Assembly: GCF_002896965.1 (NCBI RefSeq)
Contig: NZ_LYMM01000002.1
Coordinates: 248,001 to 312,000 of the forward strand
Direction of reading: 5' to 3'
DNA: 64,000 nt
DNA from: Novosphingobium guangzhouense
Lineage (GTDB): Bacteria; Pseudomonadota; Alphaproteobacteria; Sphingomonadales; Sphingomonadaceae
The position numbers and the translations under genes are program-made. How positions within the stretch are numbered: position 1 is the stretch's first letter; each line of letters starts with the position of its first letter. Of the stretch, positions 25,604 through 35,921 are shown piece after piece. The notes beneath the pieces are model-generated. The model was not told where the DNA came from. It ran no database searches and saw only the letters and a program-made list of their open reading frames with translations.

Positions 25604-25657
25604 TCCCGTTCTCCATCAGGTATCTAATAGTGACCAGATGTGATATCGGTTGTGGTC

Positions 25658-26086
25658 ATGCAAGAAGGCACTTTTACCGCACCGGGTTACTCCGGAGAAA
25701 CCGCCCGCCCGGCGCCGAACGTCTATGCCGCCGATTGCCCGACGCGCCTGCTGCTCGATCGCATCGCCGACAAGTGGAGTGTATTGATCCTGACGACGCT
25801 TGGACCTGGAGAGAGGCGCTTCAATGGGCTCAAGCGCCATATCGATGGAATTTCGCAGAAGATGCTGAGCCAGACGCTCCGCTCGCTTGAACGTGACGGG
25901 TTGGTGCAGCGCGATGTGGTGCCCACGGTGCCGGTGTCGGTCACTTATGCCGTCACGCCGCTGGGTCGCGAACTGCTTGACGCGTTGCAGGCAATGATCG
26001 ACTGGGCGGAGCGGCGGATGGGAACGGTGGCGTCGGCGCAAGTCGCTTATGACCGGCGTGAGGAGGAACTGTCCTTGATCGCGTGA
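25658..26086 (+). CDS. HxlR-family transcriptional regulator
   Basis: 142 residues from ATG 25658; a GTG at 25640 is also open, neither with a clear ribosome site. The winged-helix signature CPTRLLLDRIADKWSVLIL (C27 is the redox-type Cys conserved in several members), RRFNGLKRHIDGISQKMLS and the YAVTPLGREL wing match HxlR (Pfam PF01638). It probably senses electrophiles or redox change and controls the divergent NAD(P)-binding gene; the 54-base gap contains TATC/GATA-flanked sequence that could be its operator. Confidence 0.88.
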   Translation: MQEGTFTAPGYSGETARPAPNVYAADCPTRLLLDRIADKWSVLILTTLGPGERRFNGLKRHIDGISQKMLSQTLRSLERDGLVQRDVVPTVPVSVTYAVTPLGRELLDALQAMIDWAERRMGTVASAQVAYDRREEELSLIA

Positions 26087-26191
26087 TGAACCGCGCTCAT
26101 CCACAGTCCAAGCCCCTTGGCAATTCGCGCTTGCCCTCCTAAAGCCGGGGCCGTTCCAGTATTTCCGGCCCCCAACAGGAGACCCAGCGGC

Positions 26192-26911
26192 ATGTCATCC
26201 CCCTATAAGCGCGTCCTGCTGAAACTCTCGGGCGAAGTGCTGATGGGGAGCCAGCAGTTCGGGATTGATCCTGATTTCGTGGCGGAGCTTGCCAAGGAAG
26301 TTAAGGCAGCCAAGGAAACGGGCCTTGAGATTTGCCTTGTGATCGGCGGCGGCAACATCTTCCGCGGCATGGCAGGGGCCGCTCGCGGTATGGACCGGGC
26401 GCAGGCCGACTACATGGGCATGCTGGCGACCGTGATGAACGCGTTGGCGATGCAGAACGCGCTTGAGCAGCTGGGCGTGGAAACCCGGGTGCAGTCGGCC
26501 GTACAGATGGACCAGGTCTGCGAGCCGGTGATCCGTCGCCGCGCCGAGCGGCACCTTGAGAAGGGCCGCGTGGTCATCTTCGCCGCAGGCGTCGGTGCTC
26601 CCTATTTTACCACCGATTCCGGTGCGGCGCTGCGTGCAGCAGAGATGCGCTGCGATGCTCTTTTGAAAGGCACCAGCGTTGACGGCGTTTACGACAGCGA
26701 CCCCAAGCGCAATCCCGACGCCAAGCGTTACGATACCGTCGATTACGACACTGTCCTCGCCGACAATCTGCAGGTGATGGACGCTTCCGCCGTGGCGTTG
26801 TGCCGCGACAATGCAATTCCGATCGTCGTGTTCTCTATCCGCGAGAAGGGCAACCTTGCCACTGTTCTTGCCGGTGGCGGCACCAAGACGGTCGTTCAGA
26901 AAGGAGCCTGA
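26192..26911 (+). CDS. pyrH: UMP kinase
   Basis: 239 residues from ATG 26192 (an upstream extension to 26117 is non-family). [20 protein letters not shown], and the [11 protein letters not shown] and [11 protein letters not shown] segments are diagnostic. Phosphorylates UMP to UDP. A GC hairpin (GGGGCCG 26147-26153 with complement 26166-26172) lies in the leader. First gene of a long + strand run to fabZ. Confidence 0.97.
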   Translation: MSSPYKRVLLKLSGEVLMGSQQFGIDPDFVAELAKEVKAAKETGLEICLVIGGGNIFRGMAGAARGMDRAQADYMGMLATVMNALAMQNALEQLGVETRVQSAVQMDQVCEPVIRRRAERHLEKGRVVIFAAGVGAPYFTTDSGAALRAAEMRCDALLKGTSVDGVYDSDPKRNPDAKRYDTVDYDTVLADNLQVMDASAVALCRDNAIPIVVFSIREKGNLATVLAGGGTKTVVQKGA

Positions 26912-26914
26912 GCC

Positions 26915-27472
26915 ATGGCAAAGTACGATAAGGCGGATCTTGAACGCCGCATGAAGGGCGCGATCGACGCGCTCAAGCATGACCTTTCGGGTCTGCGCAC
27001 CGGCCGCGCGAACACCGCGCTTTTGGAACCGATCACCGTGACTGTCTATGGCAGCGCGATGCCGATCACTTCGGTCGCAACGATTTCCGCGCCGGAACCG
27101 CGCATGCTTTCGGTGCAGGTGTGGGACAAGTCCAACATCGGCCCCGTCGAGAAGGCGATCCGTTCGGCAGGTCTGGGCCTCAACCCGATCAATGACGGCA
27201 ACACCCTGCGTCTGCCGATCCCCGACCTTACCGAAGAACGTCGCAAGGAACTGGCAAAGCTGGCAAGCTCCTACGCCGAAAAGGCCCGTGTTGCCGTGCG
27301 CAACGTGCGTCGTGACGGTATCGAGGCGCTGAAGACCGACGAGAAGAAGAAGGAAATTTCGGAAGACGACCGCAAGCGCGGCGAAACCGAAGTCCAGAAG
27401 CTGACCGACGAAATGGTGAAGGGGCTCGACGAGGTCTTCGCGGCCAAGGAAAAGGAAATCCTCGGCAAGTGA
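26915..27472 (+). CDS. frr: Ribosome recycling factor
   Basis: 185 residues, full length. [38 protein letters not shown], and the [21 protein letters not shown] block are diagnostic. Three bases after pyrH, with the conserved pyrH-frr order. Splits post-termination ribosomes together with EF-G. Confidence 0.97.
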   Translation: MAKYDKADLERRMKGAIDALKHDLSGLRTGRANTALLEPITVTVYGSAMPITSVATISAPEPRMLSVQVWDKSNIGPVEKAIRSAGLGLNPINDGNTLRLPIPDLTEERRKELAKLASSYAEKARVAVRNVRRDGIEALKTDEKKKEISEDDRKRGETEVQKLTDEMVKGLDEVFAAKEKEILGK

Positions 27473-27503
27473 GGCCACTGTGCTTCGTCGAGAAGGGAGC
27501 CTG

Positions 27504-28208
27504 ATGGCCAAGGACGTCAAAGCCGGTGAGGGAGAGCTTCGCGCCCGTCACGTTGCCATCATCATGGACGGTAACGGGCGCTGGGCCAAGAAGCGCCTGC
27601 TTCCCCGCGCGGTGGGGCACCAGCGCGGCGTAGAGGCTGTGCGCCGGGTGGTGCGCGGTGCACGCGAACTCGGGCTGGAAGCGCTGACGCTTTACGCCTT
27701 CTCGACCGAGAACTGGCGGCGGCCCGAGGACGAGATATCGGACCTGATGAGCCTGATGAAGCGCTTCATCCTTTCCGATCTCGACGAATTCGCTGCGGCC
27801 GGCGTGCGCCTCAAGATCATCGGCGATTACAAGGCGTTCAAGCCCGAACTGGTGGAACTGGTTGAAGGTGCGATGGCAAAGACCGCGCACAACACCGGGA
27901 CGACGCTGGCAGTGGCGTTGAATTACGGTTCACAGGACGAGATCGCCCGCGCGGCGACGAGAGCGGCGGCCAAGGGGCCGATTACGCCCGAGACGATTGC
28001 TGCTGAACTCGACACGGCGGACCTGCCGCCGCTCGACCTGCTGATCCGCACGTCAGGCGAAGTGCGCCTTTCGAACTTCCTGCTGTGGCAGGCGGCTTAT
28101 GCCGAAATGCTGTTTACTGACGTTCTGTGGCCGGACTTCACTGCCGATCACCTGCGTGATGCCCTGAGCGCCTTCACTACCCGCGAGCGACGTTATGGCG
28201 GGCGCTGA
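27504..28208 (+). CDS. uppS: Undecaprenyl diphosphate synthase
   Basis: 234 residues from ATG 27504 after AGAAGGGAG; a GTG at 27480 was rejected. IIMDGNGRWA (catalytic Asp22), YAFSTENWRRP, and RTSGEVRLSNFLLWQ are the cis-prenyltransferase signatures. Makes the C55 carrier lipid for cell wall and capsule. Note that most family members have RTSGE.RISNF; here LSNF. Overlaps cdsA by 14 bases. Confidence 0.96.
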   Translation: MAKDVKAGEGELRARHVAIIMDGNGRWAKKRLLPRAVGHQRGVEAVRRVVRGARELGLEALTLYAFSTENWRRPEDEISDLMSLMKRFILSDLDEFAAAGVRLKIIGDYKAFKPELVELVEGAMAKTAHNTGTTLAVALNYGSQDEIARAATRAAAKGPITPETIAAELDTADLPPLDLLIRTSGEVRLSNFLLWQAAYAEMLFTDVLWPDFTADHLRDALSAFTTRERRYGGR

Positions 28209-28968
28209 GCCTCCTGCGAAGGGCACGTCCGATCTCAAGGTGCGGACACTGTCGGCGATCGTGATGGTCGCCGTGGCAGGAGTCGCATTGTGGCTGGGCG
28301 GGCCGGTGTGGATCGCCTTCGTCTGCGCCGTTTCGGTGGGCGTGCTGTGGGAATGGATCCGCCTCGCGCGCCGCATCACGCCGGGGCCGGGCGCGCGCGC
28401 GGCCTGGAACTTTGTGGGCATGCTCTATGTCGGAATCGGCGCGGCCATGCTGCTGTTCTTGCACAACGACGCTTTCACTGCTGCGCCGATTCTGACGCTG
28501 CTTGCGACGGTTATCGCGGTGGATGTGGGGGCCTATTTCACTGGCCGTACCTTACGCGGCCCCAAGATCGCCCCGTCGATCAGCCCATCCAAGACCTGGT
28601 CGGGGCTGATGGGGGCGGCGCTGGGCGCAACGCTGGCGCTCTTCACTGCGGCACGGTTGTGGCAGGAAGGCGCGATTCGGCTGACGCCTGATGTGTCGGC
28701 GGCGAACGCGGTGTCGTGCTTCGGCACGCAGCCCTGCTGGTACGCCACGGCGGCAGTGACCCCGCTCTTCGTCACATGTCTCATTGCGGGGCTGCTGGTC
28801 GCCGTCTGCGCGCAGGCGGGTGACTTCTTTGAAAGCTGGATGAAGCGGCGCGCGGGCTTGAAGGATTCGGGCAACCTTATTCCGGGGCACGGCGGGTTTT
28901 TCGATCGGGTTGACGGATTGCTGGCGGTGCTGTTCCTGCTCGCAGTGGGTATCGTGGTGTTGTCATGA
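28195..28968 (+). CDS. cdsA: Phosphatidate cytidylyltransferase
   Basis: 257 residues with about seven membrane helices. The C-terminal KDSGNLIPGHGGFFDRVDG matches the CdsA signature (SxxKRxxxxKDxxxxxPGHGGxxDRxD). Makes CDP-diacylglycerol, the substrate of PssA encoded upstream. Start overlaps uppS; its stop overlaps dxr by 4 bases. Confidence 0.95.
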   Translation: MAGAEPPAKGTSDLKVRTLSAIVMVAVAGVALWLGGPVWIAFVCAVSVGVLWEWIRLARRITPGPGARAAWNFVGMLYVGIGAAMLLFLHNDAFTAAPILTLLATVIAVDVGAYFTGRTLRGPKIAPSISPSKTWSGLMGAALGATLALFTAARLWQEGAIRLTPDVSAANAVSCFGTQPCWYATAAVTPLFVTCLIAGLLVAVCAQAGDFFESWMKRRAGLKDSGNLIPGHGGFFDRVDGLLAVLFLLAVGIVVLS

Positions 28969-30128
28969 CGGGTGCTGTGCGTTCCCTTACGGTGCTTGGC
29001 GCTACCGGCTCCATCGGCGCATCGACGCTCGACCTGATCCGGCGCAATCGCGACGAATGGCGTGTGGTGGCATTGACTGCGCATTCCAACGCCGCCGACC
29101 TTGCCGGGCTGGCACGTGAATTCGGCGTGGAGATCGCGGTTGTTGCCGATGAGGCGCACTTGCCTGCGCTGCGCGATGCGCTTGCCGGTTCCGGGATCGA
29201 GGCGGCAGGTGGCCCTGCGGCGCTGATCGAGGCGGCGGCGCGCGGCGCTGACGTGACGGTCGCGGCTATCGTGGGCTGCGCGGGCCTTGCTCCGACGATG
29301 GCGGCGATCGAGCAGGGCGGTATCATCGCTTTGGCCAACAAGGAGGCGCTGGTCTCCGCAGGCGAGGTGATGATGGCCGCTGTCGAGCGGTATGGCGCCA
29401 CGCTGCTGCCCATTGATTCGGAACATAATGCCATTTTCCAGTGCCTGACGGGCAACGAACGCGCGCATGTACGTTGGATCACGCTGACCGCCAGCGGCGG
29501 CCCGTTCCGCGACTGGTCGTGGGAGCGCCTGAGTGCAGCCACCCCGGCCGAGGCGATCCGCCATCCCAACTGGGACATGGGCGCAAAGATCAGCGTCGAT
29601 TCGGCAACGATGTTCAACAAGGGCCTTGAACTGATCGAGGCGCATTACCTGTTTCCCGTCGGCCTCGATCGACTGCGGATCATCGTGCATCCGCAGTCGG
29701 TGGTCCATTCTATGGTGGAGTACCGCGACGGTTCGACGCTGGCGCAGCTTGGCCCCTCGGATATGCGCGTGCCGATCGCCTCCGCGCTGGCATGGCCTGC
29801 GCGGATGGATACACCGTGTGCGCCGCTCGACCTTGCGGAGATCGGTGAACTGACCTTCCGCAAGCCCGATGAAGTGCGCTTTCCCGCCACCCGTCTGGCG
29901 CGTGAGGCCGCCCAGGCGGGCGGGGCGATCCCGGCCGTGCTCAACGCCGCGAACGAAATCGCGGTTGCCGCGTTCCTTGGCGGTCAGATTTCGTTCACCC
30001 GTATCTCTGCACAAGTGGAAGACGTGCTAGGTTCCTACGCACCGCCTCCGCCGGGCAGCCTTTCCGACGTCCTTGATGTGGACATGGAAGCGCGGGCGAG
30101 GGCGCGCGTACTTGTGACCAGCACCTGA
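28965..30128 (+). CDS. dxr: 1-deoxy-D-xylulose 5-phosphate reductoisomerase
   Basis: 387 residues. NADPH site VLGATGSIGASTLDLI near the N-terminus, the metal and substrate segments ALANKEALVSAG, PIDSEHNAIFQ, and ASGGPFRDW, NWDMGAKISVDSATMFNKGLE are diagnostic. Second step of the MEP isoprenoid pathway, feeding UppS next door. Confidence 0.97.
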   Translation: MTGAVRSLTVLGATGSIGASTLDLIRRNRDEWRVVALTAHSNAADLAGLAREFGVEIAVVADEAHLPALRDALAGSGIEAAGGPAALIEAAARGADVTVAAIVGCAGLAPTMAAIEQGGIIALANKEALVSAGEVMMAAVERYGATLLPIDSEHNAIFQCLTGNERAHVRWITLTASGGPFRDWSWERLSAATPAEAIRHPNWDMGAKISVDSATMFNKGLELIEAHYLFPVGLDRLRIIVHPQSVVHSMVEYRDGSTLAQLGPSDMRVPIASALAWPARMDTPCAPLDLAEIGELTFRKPDEVRFPATRLAREAAQAGGAIPAVLNAANEIAVAAFLGGQISFTRISAQVEDVLGSYAPPPPGSLSDVLDVDMEARARARVLVTST

Positions 30129-30141
30129 AGAGAGGCAAAGC

Positions 30142-31521
30142 TTGACCGGTTCACCAGGAATTCTGACGACGATTTTCGCCTTCCTCCTGGTGCTGGGGCC
30201 GCTGGTCCTGATCCATGAACTGGGCCACTATCTGGTCGGTCGTCTGTTCGGCGTGAAGGCGGATGCCTTTTCCATAGGCTTCGGCAAGGAACTTGCGGGC
30301 TGGACCGACAAGCGGGGTACCCGCTGGAAGCTCTCTGCACTACCTCTGGGCGGATATGTGCAGTTTGCGGGCGACATGAATCCGACAAGCGCGCCCAATC
30401 CGGACGACGCGCGCCTTTCCCCCCGAGAGCGGTCGCAGACATTTCATTCCAAGCCGCTGTGGCAACGTGCCCTGATCGTCTTCGCCGGACCGCTGACTAA
30501 CCTGCTGTTGTGCGTGGCGATCTTCGCGGGCTTCTTCTCTATCTACGGGCGCGTCGTGAATGACGCGGAGATCAGCGGCTTTGCCGATAATTCGCCTGCG
30601 CAGGCGGCCGGTATGCAGGTGGGCGACCGCATCATCGCGATCGATGGCGACAAGGTCGACGGCGCCGCGGAAGTTCCTGCGCGGGTCGCCTACTTCCCCG
30701 GCAAGACGCTGCCGATCGCCGTGGAGCGGGAAGGGCGCACGATCACGTTGCCGGTCAAGTTGACGACGCAGGAATTCAGCGACCAGTTCGGCAACAAGGC
30801 GAAGATCGGGGACCTCGGCGTGCGGATGATGCCGCCGGTCGTGGGCGGTTTTTATGGCGATTCGCCGGCAGAAGCGGCCGGGCTCGAAGTGGGTGACCGT
30901 ATCGTCGCGGTGAACGGCACTGCCATTACCAGCTTCGAGGATATACCCGACCTTATCCGCCCGCAGGCCGGACGCACGGTCGACCTTTCCGTGCGGCGCG
31001 GCAATGACGTGCGCACCTTCGCGGTCAAGGTGACCGAAGGCTCTGTGCCGGATGCGCAAGGCAAGATGCAGAAGGTCGGCCAGATTGGTGTGCGCGCCGG
31101 CCGCTTCGAAGATGTCGGTCCGATAAGCGCCGTGGCTCTGGGTTTCGAGCAAAGCTGGCGCGCCATGGCCAATATGGTCACGGGGATCACGCAGATATTC
31201 ACAGGCGACCGTTCGGTGCGCGAACTGGGCGGCCCGATCAAGATCGCGCAGTATTCCGGGCAATCCTTTACGCTGGGCTGGGAAGCCTTCGTGGAGTTCG
31301 CGGCGCTGATTTCGATTAACTTGGCATTCATCAACCTCCTGCCAATTCCTGGCCTCGACGGCGGACATCTGGCTTTCTACGCGGCTGAACTGGTCCGACG
31401 CAGGCCTCTGGGTGTACGCAGTCAGGAATGGGCCATAAGGACGGGCGTGGCGCTGGTGCTGGCGCTGATGGTGTTCGTCACGGTCAATGACCTCGCCTCT
31501 CTCCCTATTTTCGGGGGATAG
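30142..31521 (+). CDS. rseP: Site-2 intramembrane zinc metalloprotease RseP
   Basis: 459 residues from a TTG start with AGAGAGGCAA upstream. Zinc site HELGH (25-29) in the first membrane helix, C-terminal LLPIPGLDGGH (the LDG ligand), and two PDZ domains in between (roughly 135-215 and 225-310, each with a GDRI core). Family role: second cut of anti-sigma factors in the envelope stress response. Placed before bamA as usual. Confidence 0.95.
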   Translation: MTGSPGILTTIFAFLLVLGPLVLIHELGHYLVGRLFGVKADAFSIGFGKELAGWTDKRGTRWKLSALPLGGYVQFAGDMNPTSAPNPDDARLSPRERSQTFHSKPLWQRALIVFAGPLTNLLLCVAIFAGFFSIYGRVVNDAEISGFADNSPAQAAGMQVGDRIIAIDGDKVDGAAEVPARVAYFPGKTLPIAVEREGRTITLPVKLTTQEFSDQFGNKAKIGDLGVRMMPPVVGGFYGDSPAEAAGLEVGDRIVAVNGTAITSFEDIPDLIRPQAGRTVDLSVRRGNDVRTFAVKVTEGSVPDAQGKMQKVGQIGVRAGRFEDVGPISAVALGFEQSWRAMANMVTGITQIFTGDRSVRELGGPIKIAQYSGQSFTLGWEAFVEFAALISINLAFINLLPIPGLDGGHLAFYAAELVRRRPLGVRSQEWAIRTGVALVLALMVFVTVNDLASLPIFGG

Positions 31522-31681
31522 CCTGAAGGGATTTTCAAGCGATCACAATATTGCCGGGTTTTGTCTGCTTGATTGGGCCGGCTCCATCGGGCAGATGGCT
31601 GCGATTGCCTGCGAGGCTGGGTGCGCCCTCGCCGGGTGGTCTGTTTTTCATCGCGAAAGCGAATACGGGATTTTGCGTAGA

Positions 31682-34312
31682 ATGATCGGACGGGAAATGG
31701 TTCGCGGCACTGGAGCACGTTTGGGTTCGCACGTGGCAGCGGTGCTCCTCGGGACCACCATTCTTGCGGGAATGCCGATGGAGGCTTCCGCGCAGGGCGC
31801 AAAGCGTGCGCCGGTACCGGCGGCGCCTGCCGCTCCTGCCCCGGCCGTCGTGGCGCCGGTGGAAGAAGGTCAGCCGATCCAGACAATCGTGGTGAAGGGT
31901 GCGGAGCGCCTCGAGCCGCAGACGGTGCTGTCCTACATCAAGATGCGCGTCGGTCAGAACTACACCAAGGTTTCCGCCGACGCTGCGCTCAAGGACCTGT
32001 ACGGGACCGAACTGTTCAAGGATGCGCAGGTCGCGTTCGACAACGGCGTGGTGACGATCACGGTCCAGGAGAACCCGGTCGTCAACCGCATCATCCTTGA
32101 AGGCAACAAGCGCATCAAGGACGACAAGATCCTGCCGGAGATCAAGGTCGCTCCGCGCCAGATCTTCACGCGCTCCAAGATCCGCGCCGACGTTGCGCGA
32201 ATCATTGAACTGTACAAGCGGCAGGGCCGCTACGCGGCGACCGTCGAGCCCAAGATGGTGTCGCTCGACCAGAACCGCGTCGACATCGTCTTCGAGATCA
32301 CCGAAGGCGACAAGTCGAAGGTCCGCCAGATCAACATCATCGGCAACGACAACTTCTCTGACGGGGAGTTGCGCGGCCAGATGGTGACTAAGCAAGCGCG
32401 CTTCACCCGTATCTTCAGTTCGGGCACCAGCTACGATCCCGATCGCATGGCCTTCGACCAGCAGAAGCTGCGCCAGTTCTATCTGACGCAGGGTTATGCC
32501 GATTTCCGCGTGGTTTCGGCTGTGGCCGAACTGACGCCGGACAAGAAGGACTTCATCATCACTTACGTGGTGGAGGAAGGGAAACGCTACAAGTTCGGCG
32601 ATGTGAAAGTCGAAAGCCAGCTGCGCGATTTCGACGGCGAAAAGATGGCTTCGCGCCTGCCGATGCACAAGGGTGACTGGTATAACGCGAAGCAGGTCGA
32701 AGACACGATCGACAGCCTGAACGAGACTGCGGGCGCGTTCGGTTACGCCTTCGCGGACGTGCGCCCGCAGTACGATCGCGACAAGGAAAACCTCACCATG
32801 GGGTTGACCTTCGTGATTCAGGAAGCGCCGCGCGTCTACGTCGAGAAGATCGACATTAACGGCAACACGCTGACGCAGGACAAGGTCATCCGCCGCGAGT
32901 TCCGTCTGGCTGAAGGCGACGCGTTCAACTCGCTGCAGGTCAAGCGTTCGACGAACCGCATCAAGTCGCTCGGCTACTTCCAGGAAAAGTTCGAGGTCGA
33001 GCAGAAGCCCGGCAGTGCTGATGACCGCATTCTGCTGGAAGCCAACGTCGAAGAGAAGCCGACCGGCGAACTGCAGCTTTCCGCCGGTTTCTCCAGCCTT
33101 GAAAGCTTCATCTTCCAGGCGTCGATCCGTCAGCGCAACTTCCGTGGCCGTGGCCAGACGGTGGGCCTGTCGGGCAGCATCTCGCGCTATTCGAAGAGCG
33201 TCGAGGCCAGCTTCGTCGAACCCTACCTGTTCGACAAGAACGTGTCACTGGGCGTGAACATCTATCGCCGCGACTACAACAGCTTCAACTACTACAACTC
33301 CGATCGCAACACGACCTACGAACAGTCGACTACCGGCTTCCAGGTCCGTGCGGGTGTGCCGCTGACCGAATACCTGACTGCCGTGGCCAGCTACACGCTG
33401 AACTACGATGATGTCAGCTTGGACAAGGCAACGTACTATTCGTACCGTCAGGATCCGGACGTTTATCAGTGTGACCCGCTCTACGCAGGCCGTTATCTGT
33501 GCGACGCGATCGGCAAGCGGCTCAGCTCGATCATCGGCACGTCGCTGATCTACGACACGCTCGATAACCGTGTGCGTCCGACGCGCGGTATCACCGCTTC
33601 GATCAACGTTGATTTCGCCGGGCTGGGCGGCGACGTGAAATATGCGCGCATCCGCGGCAACGCGTCGAAGTTCATGAACCTGGGGCACGGCTTCATCTTC
33701 TCGCTCTCAGCAGAGGGCGGCGCGATCAAGGGCCTGTCCGGTCAGGATATCCGCCTGACCGACCGCTTCTATCTGGGGCAGCCGCAGTTCCGTGGCTTCG
33801 CGATCCGCGGCGTGGGCCCGCGCGTGCTGCGCAAGTATCTCGACAGCGATGGTGAGCCTTCGACCAGCCGCAGCAACTGGCAGGATGACGCGCTGGGCGG
33901 CAATTACTACTACATGGGCCGCGCGGAGCTTGAAATTCCGCTGGGTTCCGGCGCGCGCGAAATGGGCCTGCGTCCTTCGATCTTCGCTGACGTTGGTGCG
34001 GTGTGGAGCGTCAAGGAGCCGGTTCTGACGCAGTGCGACCCGGGCTGTAACCAGATCTACCTTGATGCGGACGGCAACCAGACGACGACTGTCACGTCCA
34101 CGCCTTATCTGGTTGATGGCGTGGCGCAGTATCAATCGCGGTTCGTCGAGGAATTCGCCGGCGATACCTGGAAGCCGCGTGTCGCTGTCGGCATCGGCGT
34201 GAACTGGAACTCGCCGTTCGGCCCGTTCCGTATCGACTTCTCGCGCGTGCTGCTCAAGCAGGACGGCGACGATCCCAAGGCATTCAACTTCAACGTGGGA
34301 ACCCAGTTCTGA
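31682..34312 (+). CDS. bamA: Outer-membrane assembly factor BamA
   Basis: 876 residues from ATG 31682; the frame opens earlier but the earlier part overlaps rseP and lacks a signal peptide. A signal peptide ends near ASAQ (about residue 38), followed by a Pro/Ala-rich linker, five POTRA domains (about 65-400) and a C-terminal 16-strand barrel. The barrel has the RGF motif in FRGFAIRGVGPR and ends in a Phe (NVGTQF). Catalyses insertion of outer-membrane proteins. A 160-base gap after rseP may hold its own promoter. Confidence 0.97.
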   Translation: MIGREMVRGTGARLGSHVAAVLLGTTILAGMPMEASAQGAKRAPVPAAPAAPAPAVVAPVEEGQPIQTIVVKGAERLEPQTVLSYIKMRVGQNYTKVSADAALKDLYGTELFKDAQVAFDNGVVTITVQENPVVNRIILEGNKRIKDDKILPEIKVAPRQIFTRSKIRADVARIIELYKRQGRYAATVEPKMVSLDQNRVDIVFEITEGDKSKVRQINIIGNDNFSDGELRGQMVTKQARFTRIFSSGTSYDPDRMAFDQQKLRQFYLTQGYADFRVVSAVAELTPDKKDFIITYVVEEGKRYKFGDVKVESQLRDFDGEKMASRLPMHKGDWYNAKQVEDTIDSLNETAGAFGYAFADVRPQYDRDKENLTMGLTFVIQEAPRVYVEKIDINGNTLTQDKVIRREFRLAEGDAFNSLQVKRSTNRIKSLGYFQEKFEVEQKPGSADDRILLEANVEEKPTGELQLSAGFSSLESFIFQASIRQRNFRGRGQTVGLSGSISRYSKSVEASFVEPYLFDKNVSLGVNIYRRDYNSFNYYNSDRNTTYEQSTTGFQVRAGVPLTEYLTAVASYTLNYDDVSLDKATYYSYRQDPDVYQCDPLYAGRYLCDAIGKRLSSIIGTSLIYDTLDNRVRPTRGITASINVDFAGLGGDVKYARIRGNASKFMNLGHGFIFSLSAEGGAIKGLSGQDIRLTDRFYLGQPQFRGFAIRGVGPRVLRKYLDSDGEPSTSRSNWQDDALGGNYYYMGRAELEIPLGSGAREMGLRPSIFADVGAVWSVKEPVLTQCDPGCNQIYLDADGNQTTTVTSTPYLVDGVAQYQSRFVEEFAGDTWKPRVAVGIGVNWNSPFGPFRIDFSRVLLKQDGDDPKAFNFNVGTQF

Positions 34313-35022
34313 TGACTACTCTTCTCAAGTCCGCCGCGCTGGCTTCCGGCCTCGCTCTCGCTGCCGTTTCCGCGCAGCCCGCACTGGCGGCCAAGCCCGC
34401 TCCCGCGGCCCCCGCTTCGGGCGGCACCATCGTGCAGGGCCTGGGCATCGCGAGCTTCGATGCAGTGATCGCCAACTCGAACGCGTTCAAGACCGCTGAG
34501 ACCCAGCGCCAGACTACCTTCAAGGCACAGTTCGATCAGGCGCAGACCCGCCAGACCGCGCTCAACGCTCAGATCAAGCCGCTGATCGACAAGTTTAATG
34601 CCGACCGTCAGGGTGGCAAGGCCACGCAGGCCCAGCTTGAACAGCAGGCCGGCAACATCCAGCAGATCCAGGAAAGCGGCAAGGCCGAACTCCAGCGCAT
34701 CCTGCAGCCGGTTGGTCTGTCACAGGCCTATGTCAACGAGCAGATCGAAGACAAGCTGAATGACGCAGTGAAGGCCGCGATGACCAAGAAGGGCGTCTCG
34801 ATCCTGATCTCGCCCGACGCGATCCTTGCGGTCAATGGTGGTGCGTACAACCTCAATCAGGACATCCTGAACGAGCTGAACACGGCTATCCCTTCGGCGC
34901 AGCTGGTTCCGCCTGCTGGCTGGGAACCGCGTCAGGTTCGTGAACAGCGTGCGCAGCAGGCAGCGGCACAGGGTCAGCAGGCCGCTCCCGCCGCTGGCGC
35001 AGCGCAGCCCTCGGGCCGCTGA
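34312..35022 (+). CDS. skp: Periplasmic chaperone Skp/OmpH
   Basis: 236 residues with a signal peptide (to about residue 27). A long charged and Gln-rich coiled-coil region (about 60-150) and the strands around [26 protein letters not shown] match OmpH (Pfam PF03938). The C-terminus is extended by an Ala/Gln-rich tail. It starts within the bamA stop codon (TGATG). Delivers unfolded outer-membrane proteins to BamA. Confidence 0.93.
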   Translation: MTTLLKSAALASGLALAAVSAQPALAAKPAPAAPASGGTIVQGLGIASFDAVIANSNAFKTAETQRQTTFKAQFDQAQTRQTALNAQIKPLIDKFNADRQGGKATQAQLEQQAGNIQQIQESGKAELQRILQPVGLSQAYVNEQIEDKLNDAVKAAMTKKGVSILISPDAILAVNGGAYNLNQDILNELNTAIPSAQLVPPAGWEPRQVREQRAQQAAAQGQQAAPAAGAAQPSGR

Positions 35023-35038
35023 TCCGGAAAGCACGGGC

Positions 35039-35491
35039 ATGAGCGACAAGACCGAAGTGGTGTACGATACCGCGAAGATCCTGGCGGCGCTTCCGCACCG
35101 CTACCCGATGCTGCTCGTGGACCGGGTAGTCTCGATCTCCGACGAGGAGATCGAGGCCGTCAAGGCGGTGAGCTTCAACGAGGACTTCTTCCAGGGGCAC
35201 TTCCCCGGCCGTCCGATCATGCCCGGCGTTCTCCAGATCGAAGCGCTGGCACAGGCCGCAGGCATCCTCGCGATCGAAAGCCTTGGCCTCGCCGGGACCG
35301 GCAAGCTGGTGTATTTCATGGCGATCGAGGACGCGAAGTTTCGCGCGCCCGTTACGCCGGGTCACCTGCTGACGCTGCGTACCGGCTTCGTCCAGAAGCG
35401 TTCGCGCGTGTGCAAGTTCTGGGGCAAGGCCTCGATCGACGACAAGGTGACCTGCGAGGTCAACTTCACGGCGATGATCGCGGATAGCTGA
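35039..35491 (+). CDS. fabZ: 3-hydroxyacyl-ACP dehydratase FabZ
   Basis: 150 residues. [13 protein letters not shown] and [19 protein letters not shown] contain the catalytic His54 and Glu68. Fatty-acid elongation. In most Gram-negatives lpxD lies between skp and fabZ and lpxA follows; here skp is only 16 bases upstream and rpmE follows, so all lpx genes are missing at this locus. Confidence 0.97.
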   Translation: MSDKTEVVYDTAKILAALPHRYPMLLVDRVVSISDEEIEAVKAVSFNEDFFQGHFPGRPIMPGVLQIEALAQAAGILAIESLGLAGTGKLVYFMAIEDAKFRAPVTPGHLLTLRTGFVQKRSRVCKFWGKASIDDKVTCEVNFTAMIADS

Positions 35492-35550
35492 TCGCTCTGC
35501 GCTCGCGCGTGGCGCGGCGCAGGCGGCAGCTCGGATACGTGTTGCATTTC

Positions 35551-35574
35551 GGCGCGCTTCGCTGTAAGCGCGCC
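35551..35574 (+). terminator. Hairpin between fabZ and rpmE
   Basis: Perfect 9-bp stem (GGCGCGCTT with complement 35566-35574) and 6-base loop, followed by GCTTTCC, a weak U-run. It probably reduces read-through from the long upstream operon; it might also act as a leader structure for rpmE. Confidence 0.5.
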
Positions 35575-35626
35575 GCTTTCCAAGCCAGGCCGGTCGGAAC
35601 CGGCCACATGCGAAAGAGATTGACCC

Positions 35627-35854
35627 ATGAAGGCCGATACCCATCCCGACTACCACACCATCACGGTGCAGATGACCGACGGCACCACCTTCCAGACCCG
35701 CTCGACCTGGGGCAAGGAAGGCGACACGCTGGTTCTGGACATCGACCCGACCTCGCACCCGGCTTGGACCGGCGGCACCAAGCAGTTGAACGAGGGCGGC
35801 CGCGTCGCTCAGTTCAACAAGCGCTTTGGCGGTCTCTCGCTCAAGAAGAAGTGA
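35627..35854 (+). CDS. rpmE: 50S ribosomal protein L31, zinc-free type
   Basis: 75 residues. [19 protein letters not shown] and [10 protein letters not shown] are L31 signatures. No cysteines, so the C-minus form that does not bind zinc. Followed by a good terminator. Confidence 0.96.
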   Translation: MKADTHPDYHTITVQMTDGTTFQTRSTWGKEGDTLVLDIDPTSHPAWTGGTKQLNEGGRVAQFNKRFGGLSLKKK

Positions 35855-35894
35855 TTGCGCGGGGCCGATCGGCCCCGGCACCTGCTTCACGAAG

Positions 35895-35921
35895 AAGGCG
35901 GTCTTTCGGGCCGCCTTTTTT
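35895..35921 (+). terminator. Intrinsic terminator after rpmE
   Basis: AAGGCGG 35895-35901 pairs with CCGCCTT 35911-35917 over a 9-base loop, followed by a run of six T. Confidence 0.85.

Noticed and set aside
31487..31681. Upstream start for BamA
   Set aside because: It would overlap rseP and add 65 residues before the signal peptide; ATG 31682 gives a proper signal sequence.
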